Assembly: GCA_017562135.1 (NCBI GenBank)
Contig: QEYB01000180.1
Coordinates: forward strand, 558,001 to 622,000
Source of the DNA: Dipylidium caninum
Lineage: Eukaryota; Platyhelminthes; Cestoda; Cyclophyllidea; Dipylidiidae
Direction: 5' to 3'
DNA length: 64,000 nucleotides
Part shown: positions 1 to 12,600 of the stretch, one piece after another
How positions within the stretch are numbered: position 1 is the first letter of the stretch
Layout of the letters: each line of letters begins with the position of its first letter
Translations under genes and position numbers: made by a program
Notes under the pieces: model-generated
Databases searched by the model: none
What the model was told of the DNA's origin: nothing
Seen by the model: the letters and a program-made list of their open reading frames with translations, nothing else

Positions 1-1174
1 CCTCACCCAGCGGTGCACTACAGGGGACGTCCGTGGGAAGACCGGCCTAACATGCGAACACAGCTGATGTGGCTGTTTCCCATGCTTGTCGGGAAAACTT
101 TATGTGACAGTGCCGGCAGATAGTCCAAAATGGTCTCTAAAGTCAATTGTAAGCATTATTTCGTGTTTTGCCAGGACCTCAGCAAAAAGGCTATTCCTCT
201 TTGGTCCTCGCCATAATTTGGTGGAAACGAGCAGGCCTCACATCGCAGGCTGAGAGACGGCACCTCCTTGGGGTAATTGGAAGCGACTAACGGTCCGCCA
301 GCAGGAGCGCACCTGGGCGCCTGACGTCACATCAGCCTATTTCCCATTCACTCGCCCGCAAAAGAATTCGCTAGGCTTCCCAACCCTCCGCGCCCTAGAT
401 CAACCAAGTCGAAGGCTTTCGTTCTGACACTTGTCGCCTTGACTCCGCCGCCTGCCCTCTGCCGCCGACGTCATCGCTAGTCTTAGTGCTACAACGCAGG
501 CACTCGAGGTCTCATGTAACGAAACGTAATGAATTGGTGTGCTTCAGTTTGCCGACAGTCGACGGGTGTGCGTCGGGGGCAGGCGAGAGGAGGGCTGGTG
601 CCGCTGTCAAACACGCACACTCGTGGGTGAGTGCCAGGCGCGTGCGTGAGAACCGACTCGTTGAGGCGAGTCTCTGTGCAGGGTTGAGACGACTATGTCT
701 TTTCACTCGGGCCATTAGCTGCAGTTTCGAGTCACTAACGCTAGCTAAAAGGTCTCACCAGGGCGTGTGCTCAGAGTAGGCAGGAGTCGTCGACTTCCCG
801 TCATACTTGAGCTCCCTGTGGCGGTCACGCTAAAGTTGGATGTCTGCCAATCGCGCGGAGAGACGGAACGTGGGGGGGGGGGTGGAGGGAAGGGGGGGAA
901 CCCCACCACCAATTCTCGCATCCCACCGAATTCCGTCGGCAGGTGTTGAGCGGCCGACGGTACGCGCCGCCGTTCTCCGTAGTCCACCCTCTCTCCTTTT
1001 CTCTTCCCCCCCCGTCGCCTGTCAAATGCAGCACTGGAAAGCAGGGCGTGTGAAGCGTGAGGCATTTCCATGCCTTCGGAGATGCACGGGGCCCCAGCAT
1101 TGCCCTCATTCTCTCTATTCCCACTCGGTAATCGACGGCGCTCTTCCCGCCCGTAGGCCTGATGCAATTCACAT

Positions 1175-1197
1175 ACACACACACACACACACACACA
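1175..1197. repeat. CA dinucleotide microsatellite
   Basis: Uninterrupted CA/AC tract of about 23 bases. It explains the cysteine/valine-repeat open frames on the minus strand here, which are not genes. Confidence 0.9.
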
Positions 1198-4100
1198 TTT
1201 GGTTAAGAGGGCAGCGATAGCGCCTTTCGCGAGGTCGTCCTCAATGCGCAAACGGTCCCCTACTTGCTGGGGCGCAGAGAACGGCGGAATGGCTTGTGCA
1301 GTGAAGGAACGTGCAGTGTAAAATACTCCCAAGATTGTGATGATGGAACAAAGTGGACAAGAGTGCACCTGGGGGTGGTTGTTAAGATGATGCCATAGCT
1401 AGAGGCTCGACTGATTTGATGACTTTGAACTATTCGAGAATGCCACGAGCCCCCTACCAGCGGCCGTCCGCGCAATTACAGAGCATCAAAGGTGCGCTCT
1501 AAACTGAGCCAGTCCCTTTCCACGCGAACAGGTTGCACCGACACGCGAGGTCGAAATGACAAATTGCGTTTCCAATGTGGATTGGTCCTTGAACAACAGC
1601 CGCATGTGTCTCACTCCGGTGAGTGGTTATCTTGATTGAGAGACGCAGTCGGAAGAGGAAGACTGACTGCTTCGAGTGGGGCACGGCAGTCACCGGTCGC
1701 CTCTCAACAACGCGGCCGTTCCAACGTTCACCCCCGCATCGGCGGGGCCAAACGGGTCGTTTTGCGCCTCGCCGAACCACGACGGCTGCGCGATGGGTGC
1801 TGACGGCAGGCGGACTCTTCAACGCCTTATCGTGTATATGAGTGACAATTAATGCCGCCAGCAGTTGGAGATGATGTGATGCAAATGTTATGCATCGGCC
1901 TCGCCGAATTAATAAGTGATGCCGAACCACCTGGAGCGGTTCCGTTGGACGCAATAGCGCCGCCAGTGTGGGCGAAGTTAGGCCAGAAGCGAGGATTTGC
2001 TTGACGCCTTTCACCTCAAAATACCCTCGATTAATTAACTTAGGCCTCGCGACCACACACTTCTGCGTGGAACTGTAGCGGCTGAGCGGAGAAGGCGTTT
2101 GATCTGTTCACAACCCTCCGAAGCAACGCGACTTGGAAATGCTTAGCAGCACCACTGTTTGTTTGGTCAAAAGGACGTTCTGTGGGCGCTGAGCCCAGGC
2201 AAGAAACACCGAGTGGACAAGTGGAAGCCCTACCCTCCTCACTGCCATTTCGCCAGTGTTGCCGGACGAGATGGGACGATGATGCAACACGAGACAGCAA
2301 CGAGGGATCTTTTTCGCCTCAGCCATTGGCCGGGGCTTGTATTATAGCTTTTTTTATTTACTGCGGAAAGAGGCAAAGTAAACTGCCTCGCTCAGCCTCT
2401 CTTAGGCGGGATTCTAGGAAGAAGCTACGCATTAGTTCGGCCGGCTGGTCCTGGCCGGAGTTCAGGGCCAAATATTGCGTGCCCATGTTGATGCCGAAGT
2501 GCCGCACAACAGAGGCAATTCATTTCTCCTCACAAATATTGTCGTGGCACCAGGGGGAAAAGTAACTGGTGGGTGCCAACTATTCGCCAAATACTTTAAT
2601 TAGAAGGGAATAAATCGAGTTAACATCTCATCGCCCATGTCGGGAACGCTACACATGAGGTGAGAGACTGTTGTTTCCAGTTGAAAGTCGAAACCCACTC
2701 CTTTATGTCAAATCGGACTGAAATATGGGATCTTCAGCAGCCAGGGAGGTGGCCTAAGCCCTTTTATCGAGGCGGTTGGTCCCCGGCACGACGTCTGCAC
2801 GACTCTTCCGGCCCACATTCGACCCCAAAAGCAAATACTTACCGAGTGAGGAGGAATAAATCTCCTTGCACCGCGCATTCAGCGTTTCAGTAGAACTAGG
2901 ACATGTCACTGCGAATTTCTTTTGACTCGGTGATTTCCTGTTTGGTGGGCAGATTGTGCGTCCCATCCGTGGGCGTTGTAATCACACCTGAGCTATTGTA
3001 TGGATCGCGGCACAGGAAAGGACTTGTGCCCATTTTACGAGGGTAAAGACTGCGTGAGTGTCGATCTGGAGGCGTGGGCGGACACAAACTTGTTGCATTT
3101 CCTGCGAGTCTCTCAGCTTTGTGGATGAAAAGGAGATCTTTCAAAGGCGGGGCTTATGTTATTGCCCTCGACAGTGGCGACAGTCTTCCCCTGGCTCGTC
3201 TGCCTGCTGCGGCCGCCTCTTAACCGTTGAGGCAGCAGACGACCCTCCTCTCGAGCAGTGTCGGGCGTGTGGAGCCAGGCGTCATTGTACGACGCTCAGT
3301 GGTGCGAGCCTGCATTAATGCCCTCCGAGCATCCGCTGTGGATTCTTAGCAAAGATGTGCGTGGCGATTCCCACTTCCCGCCGCCACCGCCAGTCGAGTC
3401 GACACCGTCGTACGGCTCGTCCCCACTCACTGCCGTCAGCCAATGCAGATGTCGCAGCTGATGGAGGGTAATAAAGGGCACGACCTCTGCTGGGGCGGAA
3501 AGGGGGTTACTTGACTCCGGGGGTGCACAGACTGTGGGCCCCACTGAGATATCCTTCGGTCGTGTGTCCCGCATGAAGTTCGATGAGATCAACACGTGGG
3601 CACGAGGTAAGAGAACATGACGCGCCGTCCACAAGAAGGCTTTAGACCGTGACGGACGCCAACAAGATGTATCGAGTGCCGCAACCCTCAACATTTACCT
3701 AACCATTCGCCCTTTCAATAAAATCCTTGGCGCCCCAGCTAAAATAAGCTTCATTTCGGGCGAACGCAGCGGTGGAATGGTTGAGGACGTGCGACGGTTG
3801 TCACCCGCACTTGGCGCTTCCACACGAACACAACGCACGATGCTGAATCCCTACTACCCAGGGCGCCCTGCTCCCTCATGCTCGGTCGCCCTTCCACCTT
3901 ACCGAGTCTCTTCCCTTAACTTGCTTCCTAACGTATTTTCCACACATACTATACATTTCAGCCTTCTCCTCGCACCGTCAATACTCTCCTCGGTCTGCAT
4001 AATAAATACCAATTGAAGTGGTCCTGTTAAACCCTTTTGATTGGTGAAGGTTTCTACTTACTTCTCCACTGGGATCTACCACGGAGCTGGAGGATCTGTG

Positions 4101-7100
4101 CCAACCGAGAGAGCGGCACAAGAAGCGGGTCACCGCTGGCTGCTGAGCAGCCCCCGGGCTCCCTTCGTCTGCCTCCCGACGCAGACGCAGACGCAGAAAC
4201 CTGACCTTCTGACCCGCGGAGAGACTTTGCTGTGTGATCACGTGGTCACCGGCGCCTTCGTGTTGCACTGCCTACGCAGCCAGCCATTAAGCCGCCACCT
4301 AAGGAAAACTGACCTATCTGTCTGTTGTTCAGATCTGAATGATATCAATGACATGCGGGAGAAGCAGGTCGGACTCCAAGTTATCTTTGAAGAATGGGAA
4401 AAAGTGGGTGAATTCATTGAGTTGATCAGTTAATTAGTCGCCACGTGTATAAAAAGGGGCCAGTGAGCGTAACATCTCACAGGTGAGATCTTCGCCGCCA
4501 ACGCCGAATCGCTCGAGAAGACGCCTCTTTTCCGGCTGCCCTCCCCCAGCACCGATTGCCACGCCTCCCAGGCGAACGCGCCCCTTGTAAGTACCGAGGA
4601 GAGCGAATGAGATGGCGTCCCTCGGATCTCATCCTCTCCCATAACCTGGTTGTGGTACAGACGATCGGTCTTATTCCCCTAGTCCAAACCAGCGGTGGCA
4701 GCCGCCAGTCTTCTCTCCTCTCCGCCGGTGCCACTGCCCTCCCATGTGTGGCCTCGACTTCAGCAGCCAGGTGGCTGGCGTCCACGACTACTTGGAAATT
4801 TGTAACACTCTCGCTTGTGTGTTTTCACGACGGACGTTGGCCTCGCTGTGGGTGCGCCGCCAGACAGGGTGAACGCCAGTCGCCCAGACACAGCCAGTCC
4901 TGTCTGCCACACGTGCGCGAAGTTACTCAACCAGGGGACTGGCATTCGTGCCAATCGGGCCTCACGGAGTAGACCGCCACGACAACTGTTTACCTGCTCT
5001 GGGTGGAGCCTCCACCGACCGGAGCACAGCGTTTGCGCCCACGTCAACCTCGGTTGTCCTCGAAATAGCGAGGGACAGAGCCCCAAAAGTGGTTGACGGC
5101 GCGTTCGCCCATTTGTCACGAGGTCACGCCAGTGTCCCCGAGGTCCGTAGACGACGGATGTCGAACCCTATGAGATGTGAATAACCAACACATTTTCTTG
5201 TCAATCTGCAAAGTGGTCGACCGAAAAGGAAAACTTGAGTCACCGGCCGAAGCGTCAGAGGGGATTTCGGCGATTTGAGCGTCTGCCTTAAGTGAACCGT
5301 AACCCGGCTTCTCTCCTAAACAGGCGAGTGCTCCACAATGTATGGAAGGGGACAGGGGAGCAACTGGCCGGCCGTTGCCTTCTCTGCGGGTCTAATCTCC
5401 TGCAGAGACACCGTCAAGTCTGGCAAAGCTGTGGCAAAATGATAACCGTTGCGATTGTCATTGGCCCAGCTAACTCAGAGGAGATTTAACGTCCCCCCTG
5501 AGATGGATTTAATTGTCCGTTTAAAAACGCCTGCGTCGCCTGGCTGTGGTCGCGAGGCGGCTTTGTTCGGTATTTGCCATGCTTCCAAACCAGATGTTTA
5601 ACCGATGTCTGGCTCCACTGAAAACCTGCCATCTTGGCACGAAACGCATATTTAAGCAGAGGCGGTTGAGGTTGAGTATTCTGGCAGTTCGTAAGGTAAT
5701 TTTGGCACGGGGCAAGGCTGCTGTAGAGCAGATTTAACCACCAAATTTCCTTTTACTTGCTCAAAGCCGCGTCTCCCCGTAGGCCGTAAACCCTCCTCAA
5801 CTGGCTGCTCACTGGAGTTATGACTTCTCTTGCAGAATCGTCTAATCGTGTGGCCAATCGGGGTGTGTTGCGGAAACGCGGGCAAAAACTGTCCGATTCT
5901 TCATGAATAAGCAGTCTCGTTTTTTACGCCCGCTAAGCATGCATACGAATTCCCGCGTATTCCAAAGAATTGGTGGTGGGTGTGAGAACCAAGGAGCGGC
6001 TGGGATAGATACAACTTTCTCATAAATAGTGGATAGAACACTTCCAAAGAAGGCGAAATTCTAAGCCTTCATGCTCACAGCAACAGCCTAGCCTCTTTTG
6101 AAGGCTGGCCTGAGCTCACTGTAGTTCCAATCCAAAGCTGATTTTAGCCCCAAAGCCTTCCACCCGTCCTTTCTCGTGTCCACGAGAGCTATTCTGTCAC
6201 CCTACACCGGCTTGAAGGGGAGAGAGACGACCACCAAAATTGCGACTTCGACTTCTACAAAGTGATGTAGTCCGCCTTGAAGCATTACCTGCGCTCAACA
6301 GTTAGACGGAGTGCAGATCCACTGTACCAAGGGACCCTTCATCTTTGTCCACCCGCGGAAGTTCAAGTCAACGCGGTCACTGGACCTCAGGAGTTTGCAT
6401 GTCAAGTGCAGAGCGGGATAGTCTGAGCAGACAGTTTGCCTTACGCAACCGGTCTTTCTGCTTGATGTGCCACAGCTTATCGTCGCTCTGCACATAAAGC
6501 ATCACTTAGCGCCAACCGTTAGGGTGGCACGGAAGTTAATCCCGCAGTCTTCAAGAAACCTGCACCCTGTGACGAAGTCAATCGACTGGCAAACACGGAT
6601 TAACCCATTCTGCGCGAATCAAGTAATCCTCCATTTGGCACCCGCCAGTTTTCTTCTTCTCCCACTACCTGCATGGCCCTCGCGGAGGCGATGAATGTCA
6701 AATGGAGGAGGGGTGAGCGTTGCAGTGATTTCATTAACTACTCACAGACCTCTCTCCCCGAAACCGAGAGCCTCTCGCAGGGGGTTCCGCTCTTGCAGCG
6801 TGACGCTTTCGCGTGCGGTCGCGTCAAGCCCGCGGGTCGTAGGGGGTGCGAAAGAACCGAGGACGCTCCCGGTAGAGTAGTGCAATTGAGTTATAACCGG
6901 GACCTTGTCTCGCGACTCCAGTTGTTACAAACCAGGTCCGGTTTGTTTTTGGGGGAAGACCACACTCACTTGGTGGCTGCGAATACGTGCGCCAACAACT
7001 TTTACGGGGGCTGTCGCCTCGGATGTTGAATCCATGCCGACTTCAGAGACCGCAGTACCACCTTCTGGGCGAGTTTAGCCAAAACGTAAATGACTTCAGT

Positions 7101-7213
7101 TGCCTTAATCGTCAAGCCTTAAGAGTGGCTAGATAAACGCCTAGAACACATTGAACGGCGGGACATTGTGTCGGCCACACGGTTCGGTGCGAAAGAATGT
7201 GTTTTTAAGCATT

Positions 7214-7248
7214 AAAATCGCCAAATCCACCGCCGATTTGGCGTTTTT
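7214..7248. other. Hairpin followed by T run
   Basis: A perfect 9-base stem (CGCCAAATC at 7,219-7,227 and GATTTGGCG at 7,235-7,243) encloses a 7-base loop. The right arm is followed by TTTTT and the left arm is preceded by AAAAT, so the pairing extends further with one mismatch. In a bacterium this would be called an intrinsic terminator. In an animal it could be chance, a short non-coding RNA hairpin, or a relic of a small inverted repeat. No gene ends nearby. Confidence 0.35.
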
Positions 7249-9664
7249 AGCCCCAATCCACCTCGTGTCGATTCCGTACTGCCACGCTAACTCACTGAAC
7301 CCAAACTCAGATTTAATAATGGGTGCGTTTGCGCACACGCTCAACCCCAAGCGAATTTCACATGTGCTCCGCCGGCAACCGCGTGCGCGTGTGTGGATGA
7401 GGTCGTGTGTCCTTGCGCCTCCTCGTCAAGGGCCGCAGGCGCCCGCAGCATGGGGTCTCCAGGGCCACTTGTGGCGGTAAATTTAACTGCGTAGTATATT
7501 GTGCTAAGACCGGAAGAAAACACAGAGATTAAGGAAGAAGCGTGACCGCACGCAGACCAGTGTCCGTCAGGCAGTCGGCCGCACCATCTTCTGCGCATTT
7601 ACACCGTCCCCCAGTGATAACGTGAGTCAAGCAGCTAAGCCGCACGTTGCAGTCCACGCGCGGAACCCGAATGACAACTTCGTGTGCGCAACCCTCGCCG
7701 CGCACAGACCGCCAGTCCACCTCCACGTGTGCAGCCATTTTGGCGTGCTGGCTCTCTCCGACGTCGTTAAAACTTCACCACAACCAAATAAGCTAATTGC
7801 GCCATATACCTCAGCGTTAAAATCGTTTGCCACCTGGCAACAGAAGCTCTGACCCGAGGAGTAACAGGGGTCCCGCGTCTTACACGGAGCAGTATGTGAA
7901 ATACTGTGGGCTATGTTGTTTGCCTCACTCGGAATCCCAGTCATATTCCAGCTAAGGAGAAAAGAAGTTTGCGTACCCTCAAACAGCATGTAAAATGTAA
8001 CTAGGAGAGTAGACCGATGAGGCCACCTTGAAGAAGCACTGTAAACAGAATGGAAATGAGCTCCGTCAGAAATTTGAGGGCCCTGGGGATGGCACCGTTT
8101 CTGATACTGAAGTGGTTAGCGTTGTCGCAGGACGCTGAAAGCTTTCAACTTCACTAGTCGTCCTTGCCCTTTTGGAATTTAACTCTACAACCCGTTCGCC
8201 CCTATTCTTGTAACTTTGTTTTCGCAATATGCGACCGCTGACGGTCTTTCACGATTCGGCCAAGTGGTTGCGGGCTAGTCACTGGTCCGGAGGACGTTAA
8301 AGATGATTGGCTGGATCGTTGGTGCGCCTTTTTTAACTTATAGATTCGAGCCAATCACATGGTCACAGAATGTAAAAGGAAGCGTTCAGCGAATAACTAT
8401 GTATGCATACTTAGCGTACGTACAAAGTGTACGCAAATGTGGAAACTGATGCAATTTACAAATAAGTACGAATAGAAATGAACTGAGTTACGGTGTGTGG
8501 AGAATGGGATCGGTGACGACGGAGTGGTGGCTTTGGAAAGAGAAGGTGGCCAAAAATCGGCCGTCTTCGCCAAGAGAGAGGGGGGGGGGTGAAAATAACA
8601 GGTTTAAGTAAATGCACGAAAAGTGAACAATACATTTATTGGGTCTAGTGCAACGCATGTGCGTGGAGGATTCGGTTGGCGGAGTATTTGTACAATAGTA
8701 GATGAAAGGTCTCACCCACTCTGAAGGAGAGAGAAGGAGGGGTGGAGGGAGAGAGAGATAAGGGAGGTGGAGCGGGGACTGATGCACCAGAGAATATACG
8801 CACACGGAAACAGCCGGTCGGAGAAAAGTAAACACAGAGAAGTGAGTCACAGTCAGCCATTATGCTGGTGGTGCTGCTGTCAGTGTTGAAAGAACGCGTA
8901 TACAAAATGAATATTGCTAGAAGGGTGTAGTGGACTGAAGGGGAGAGTAGGGAGAATTTTGCAGAAAAACGGGGTATTTACGGTCAGGACGTGGGGATAT
9001 ACGAGTTGAAGGGATTATGATACAAGCAGGATGAGTGATTAAACACGATCACTCGCGATCCACAAGAGCCTCAACGCCAGCGACGCGCGGGCGCCATATC
9101 CTTCGCCTGTGCCACATTTGACCTGTAAGAAACACCGCAAATTTCGTTTGAGGTGGTGGCGAACAAAAATACGAAGGGGCGACCAGACGCGACACTAACC
9201 GCTCCCACCTGACACAAATGGCAAAATTGCACTCGCTGTCGTATACGGAGGCCAAGACATTTAGAAGAATAAAATCTACCCTCCACTGAGGCGCGCAGAC
9301 CGGACGGCCCTGAGTGACCTTATGGCTGATGTAATCACGCATGCATTGACAGGCAGACGAGGGGCAGTGTGGGCGACAGCGTTCCGTGACCGTCATCTAA
9401 ACCAATGGCTCTCTCTGTGCTGACAATGCCGGCAACGCGCTGTGGTTTAAGGACGAGGTGTCCAGGGGACGGAACGCGCTTGCTGATTTTGCCCACATTG
9501 TCGCAGGCCGGGAATAAAAGCCCCAAAAGTCCCGAGGAGAAAGCGACTGTTAGAGCCCTTTCGTACACGCTTGATGAGCTGCAACCACACGCACTTGCAT
9601 GCCTTCGTACTTGACGTAGGAGTGCGACATCAGGGGGCTGGAGAGCTGGAGAGCAAATAATAAC

Positions 9665-12600
9665 TCACGTGACGAGAGCACGGTAGTTGGCGGCATTCTT
9701 GTTGAGAATTAGCTTAGCAGTGCGGGTATCACGACGGTGATACTCCTGTAAGGTCTCCCAGAGAATACCTGAATAATAAAAAGAATAAATGAATGAAATA
9801 TACAATTGAGTCAAACAGGCTCAAGATCCTCGCCTCTCCAGCCGTCACCACCAATTTGGTTGGCACGATGGCTAAGTACGGAGTGTTTCCGCCCACAAAC
9901 CCGCAGACCCGGAGACGCAATTTGACCCTTTATGCCCCGTGGTGTGAGCATTTGCGTCTTTGGCTTGAGGGTCACACGAACAACTCCTTCGGTGGTAGTC
10001 AACCCGACGTCTCCACATTACAACGTCTCCCTCGCGATGGCTTCGTTGTGACAGTAAGGAGACTAAATCACCGACAGGGAATAAAATAAACATCGAAAAA
10101 CGGCAAGGAAGCGTGCTTACATTCGCATCGTGATCGCAGGTTTGAGTGTGTCCACTACAACTGCCGACGTCAAACCGCCCTAACAACAAGATTGTGTAAC
10201 TAGGGTGACTAAGTTGTGGGAGCAGCTTGAGATAACGCCTTTCCGCCGTTATGACATGGTGGGCCCCGCCTTTTTAAAACCCCGTGGCTCCACGCAGCAG
10301 AGCTCCCCCTAACCCCGACACACAGACAGGCCTTTAAAGGGAGGAAGAACGCGCCTCCCCCCAGCGGGGAGAGGGAGGACCACAGGCCAGCCCAGATTCC
10401 TCGCTGCGCTTCGTGGCAGCAACAGCCGATCCACGAAACCAGAAATACGAAAGATTTCGTCAAGGAATGAATGGCAGCTTGGGATCAAGGCACATTCAGA
10501 CAATGTCAAGGCGACGGATATTCGCGTAATTGCATAGGCCTCCCGGAAACGAGAACGCGCCGTGGTCTGCACCGGAGAGGTGGTCATAGGTATTGCGAAG
10601 ACTTACGTTTGGCGTCAGAAAGGCGCTTGAAGTGCGAATCGAGGTCGAGGGGGAGCAGGAAATTGGCGGCGGGATCGAGATTGCGGCAAAACTTGCGGCG
10701 AGTAAGTACCCTCAGAGGGCGCTGTTGCTGCTTGCCGGGCGTGTCGGCTGGCGAGGTCGAAGCCGAGGAAATGGCGGAGGCAGAGGCGGAGGAAACAGAA
10801 CTGGTGGGTGTGGCAGGTGCTGACGAGAGAGAGCCGTTGTCACTCGCACTACCAGGGCTGCTCAAGCCGCCCTGGGTGCCCGTAGGAGTCACTGGCACGT
10901 CGTGACAGCAGCTACACATGCAGGAGTGGTACCGCAATCGCGCCTCTTCCAGATAGCAGTGATTCAACGCCTCCTCCGCCGTTATTCTGACCTTCTGCAT
11001 TGCGAAAAGAGCTGGTAATAATGTCAAACAGGTTCGAGCAATTCTTTGCTGGGCGTTTCGCGAAACAAAACTTCATTCCTTTTGTGCGGACAACTGGTCC
11101 CTCGGATGACTAGATTAAATGCTCCAAACACTTGCTGCTGTTGACCATGTTGGCAGCAGCCATGAGGTGGCTCGGCCACGCTGTCCGCCCCGCCCTTATT
11201 TGCGCGGAGCGCATTTCGGTGTGAGGGTTGTGTGACCACTGACTTGCATTAGTTAATTTCGCAAGTTGCACGCATTTCTTGTGCCTCCGACTGTAAAGCG
11301 GAGTGATTGTATCCAAAGTCGAAAGAAAACAACGACAGACTGATGAACTTTGACAAACTTCCCACAGCGCGGCAAACTTAAGCAGGAGGCGAATGTGCCG
11401 TCTGCCCCCGAGGCCTGGTCCCGCCCTACTGCGGCTCGGTTGAGCCGCGTGGTAGTGCTGATTCGCCCGAGCGCCTACTAAAAATAGCCGGCTTCTCCTT
11501 CGTACGTGACGACCGGGAGAAGGTCGCGCCGAGCAAAACGCACTGGCACATCTCGCCGGGCGTCCAAAAGTAAGGCCACCGCGTCCACAGCCCCAGGGCA
11601 CCGGTGGCCTGCGTCGGGCGCGCAGATCGGTGCCGCGGTGAGCGCGTGTGGACAGACAGACAGGCAGGCAGGCAGGCGGGCGGGCGGACGAGCGGACGGG
11701 CGGACAGACAGACAGGCCAGCCTGTGCAACCAACGCACGCACGCACGCACGCGGTTGACTCAGTCTGTCGGCACACCGTGCGCTGTGACGCGCCAACTCA
11801 GGACTGTCAATCTACCCCAATTGTGGAACAGTCTTCGAGGCGCTGCACATGTTCGGCCGGGGACAGCCGCACTCCACTCTGCCCCAGTGCTCGCTGACTA
11901 AGCTGGGAAAAGGGGGCGGGGAAAGGGAAGGAGGAGGGGACTATGGGAACAAAGACTTGCATAAAGCCTACCGGATTAAATCGAAGCATGCTGGCGATGA
12001 GATCAACAGCAGCACTGCTGATGTCCGGAGAAAGGGAGTAGAAAAGCTCGAAGTTAGGGCGCCTTGGTCGAAAGGAAAGGACGAAACAACAGGCTTCAGG
12101 ATGACAGTTCTCCAAGTCCTCCATATTTGGGGTGCCAGTCAAGTCCACAATCATCTCCAACTGTTCCAACGGTACTCGAGCCTAAGAGCATTGTAGGTTA
12201 GGCTTCGTGGGCACAGTATGCAAGCTATGGGGACTGGCGACAGCGAGTGAGTCAATGTCAATGCGGCCCGATAATAAGTGGCCGCCCTCAAAGGGGGCGT
12301 TGACCTTACCGGGAAGAGGATTTTGCGGCTGAGGAGCTCGGCGAATGTGCATCCAACGCTCCAAATATCCACCGCGTAGGAATACCGCGAGGCCTCCATG
12401 AGGAGTTCCGGCGAGCGGTAGAATTGAGTTACGACTTCGGTCGTCAACTGAGCCTGGTTCTTGGGATCGTCCATACGAGCCAAGCCGAAGTCGCAAATCT
12501 GTCGACATTGTTGAAAACGCAAAAATTAAAAAACAATGCAGCCCGCAACTTATGCCAGGCCTCTGATCGGTAGACGTCACTGGAGGGGGAGGAGGGAAGA

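Larger units (their letters stand above)
1..9664. other. Intergenic region, no gene recognised
   Basis: About 9.7 kb with no convincing coding sequence. Open frames exist on both strands, but they are short, overlap one another antisense, and show no recognisable motif or splice-linked continuation. The region is GC-rich with frequent CpG. It holds a CA dinucleotide tract near 1,175, a hairpin followed by T residues near 7,219, and a run of ten G at 8,580-8,589. It lies downstream of the 3' end of NLK, so it may contain its 3' UTR, but I see no clear polyadenylation signal. Confidence 0.6.

Noticed and set aside
840..1368. Overlapping open frames on both strands near 0.8-1.4 kb
   Set aside because: They run through poly-G and CA tracts, encode Cys/Val or His/Thr repeats, and have no motif or splice continuity.
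11651..11752. Regular repeats that could suggest a CRISPR array
   Set aside because: The units are 4 bases without unique spacers. This is a microsatellite in an animal intron.
11110..11796. 228-codon minus-strand open frame within an NLK intron
   Set aside because: It reads through GACA/GGCG and CACG repeats, and the same DNA is open in several other frames. It lies inside a well-supported intron.
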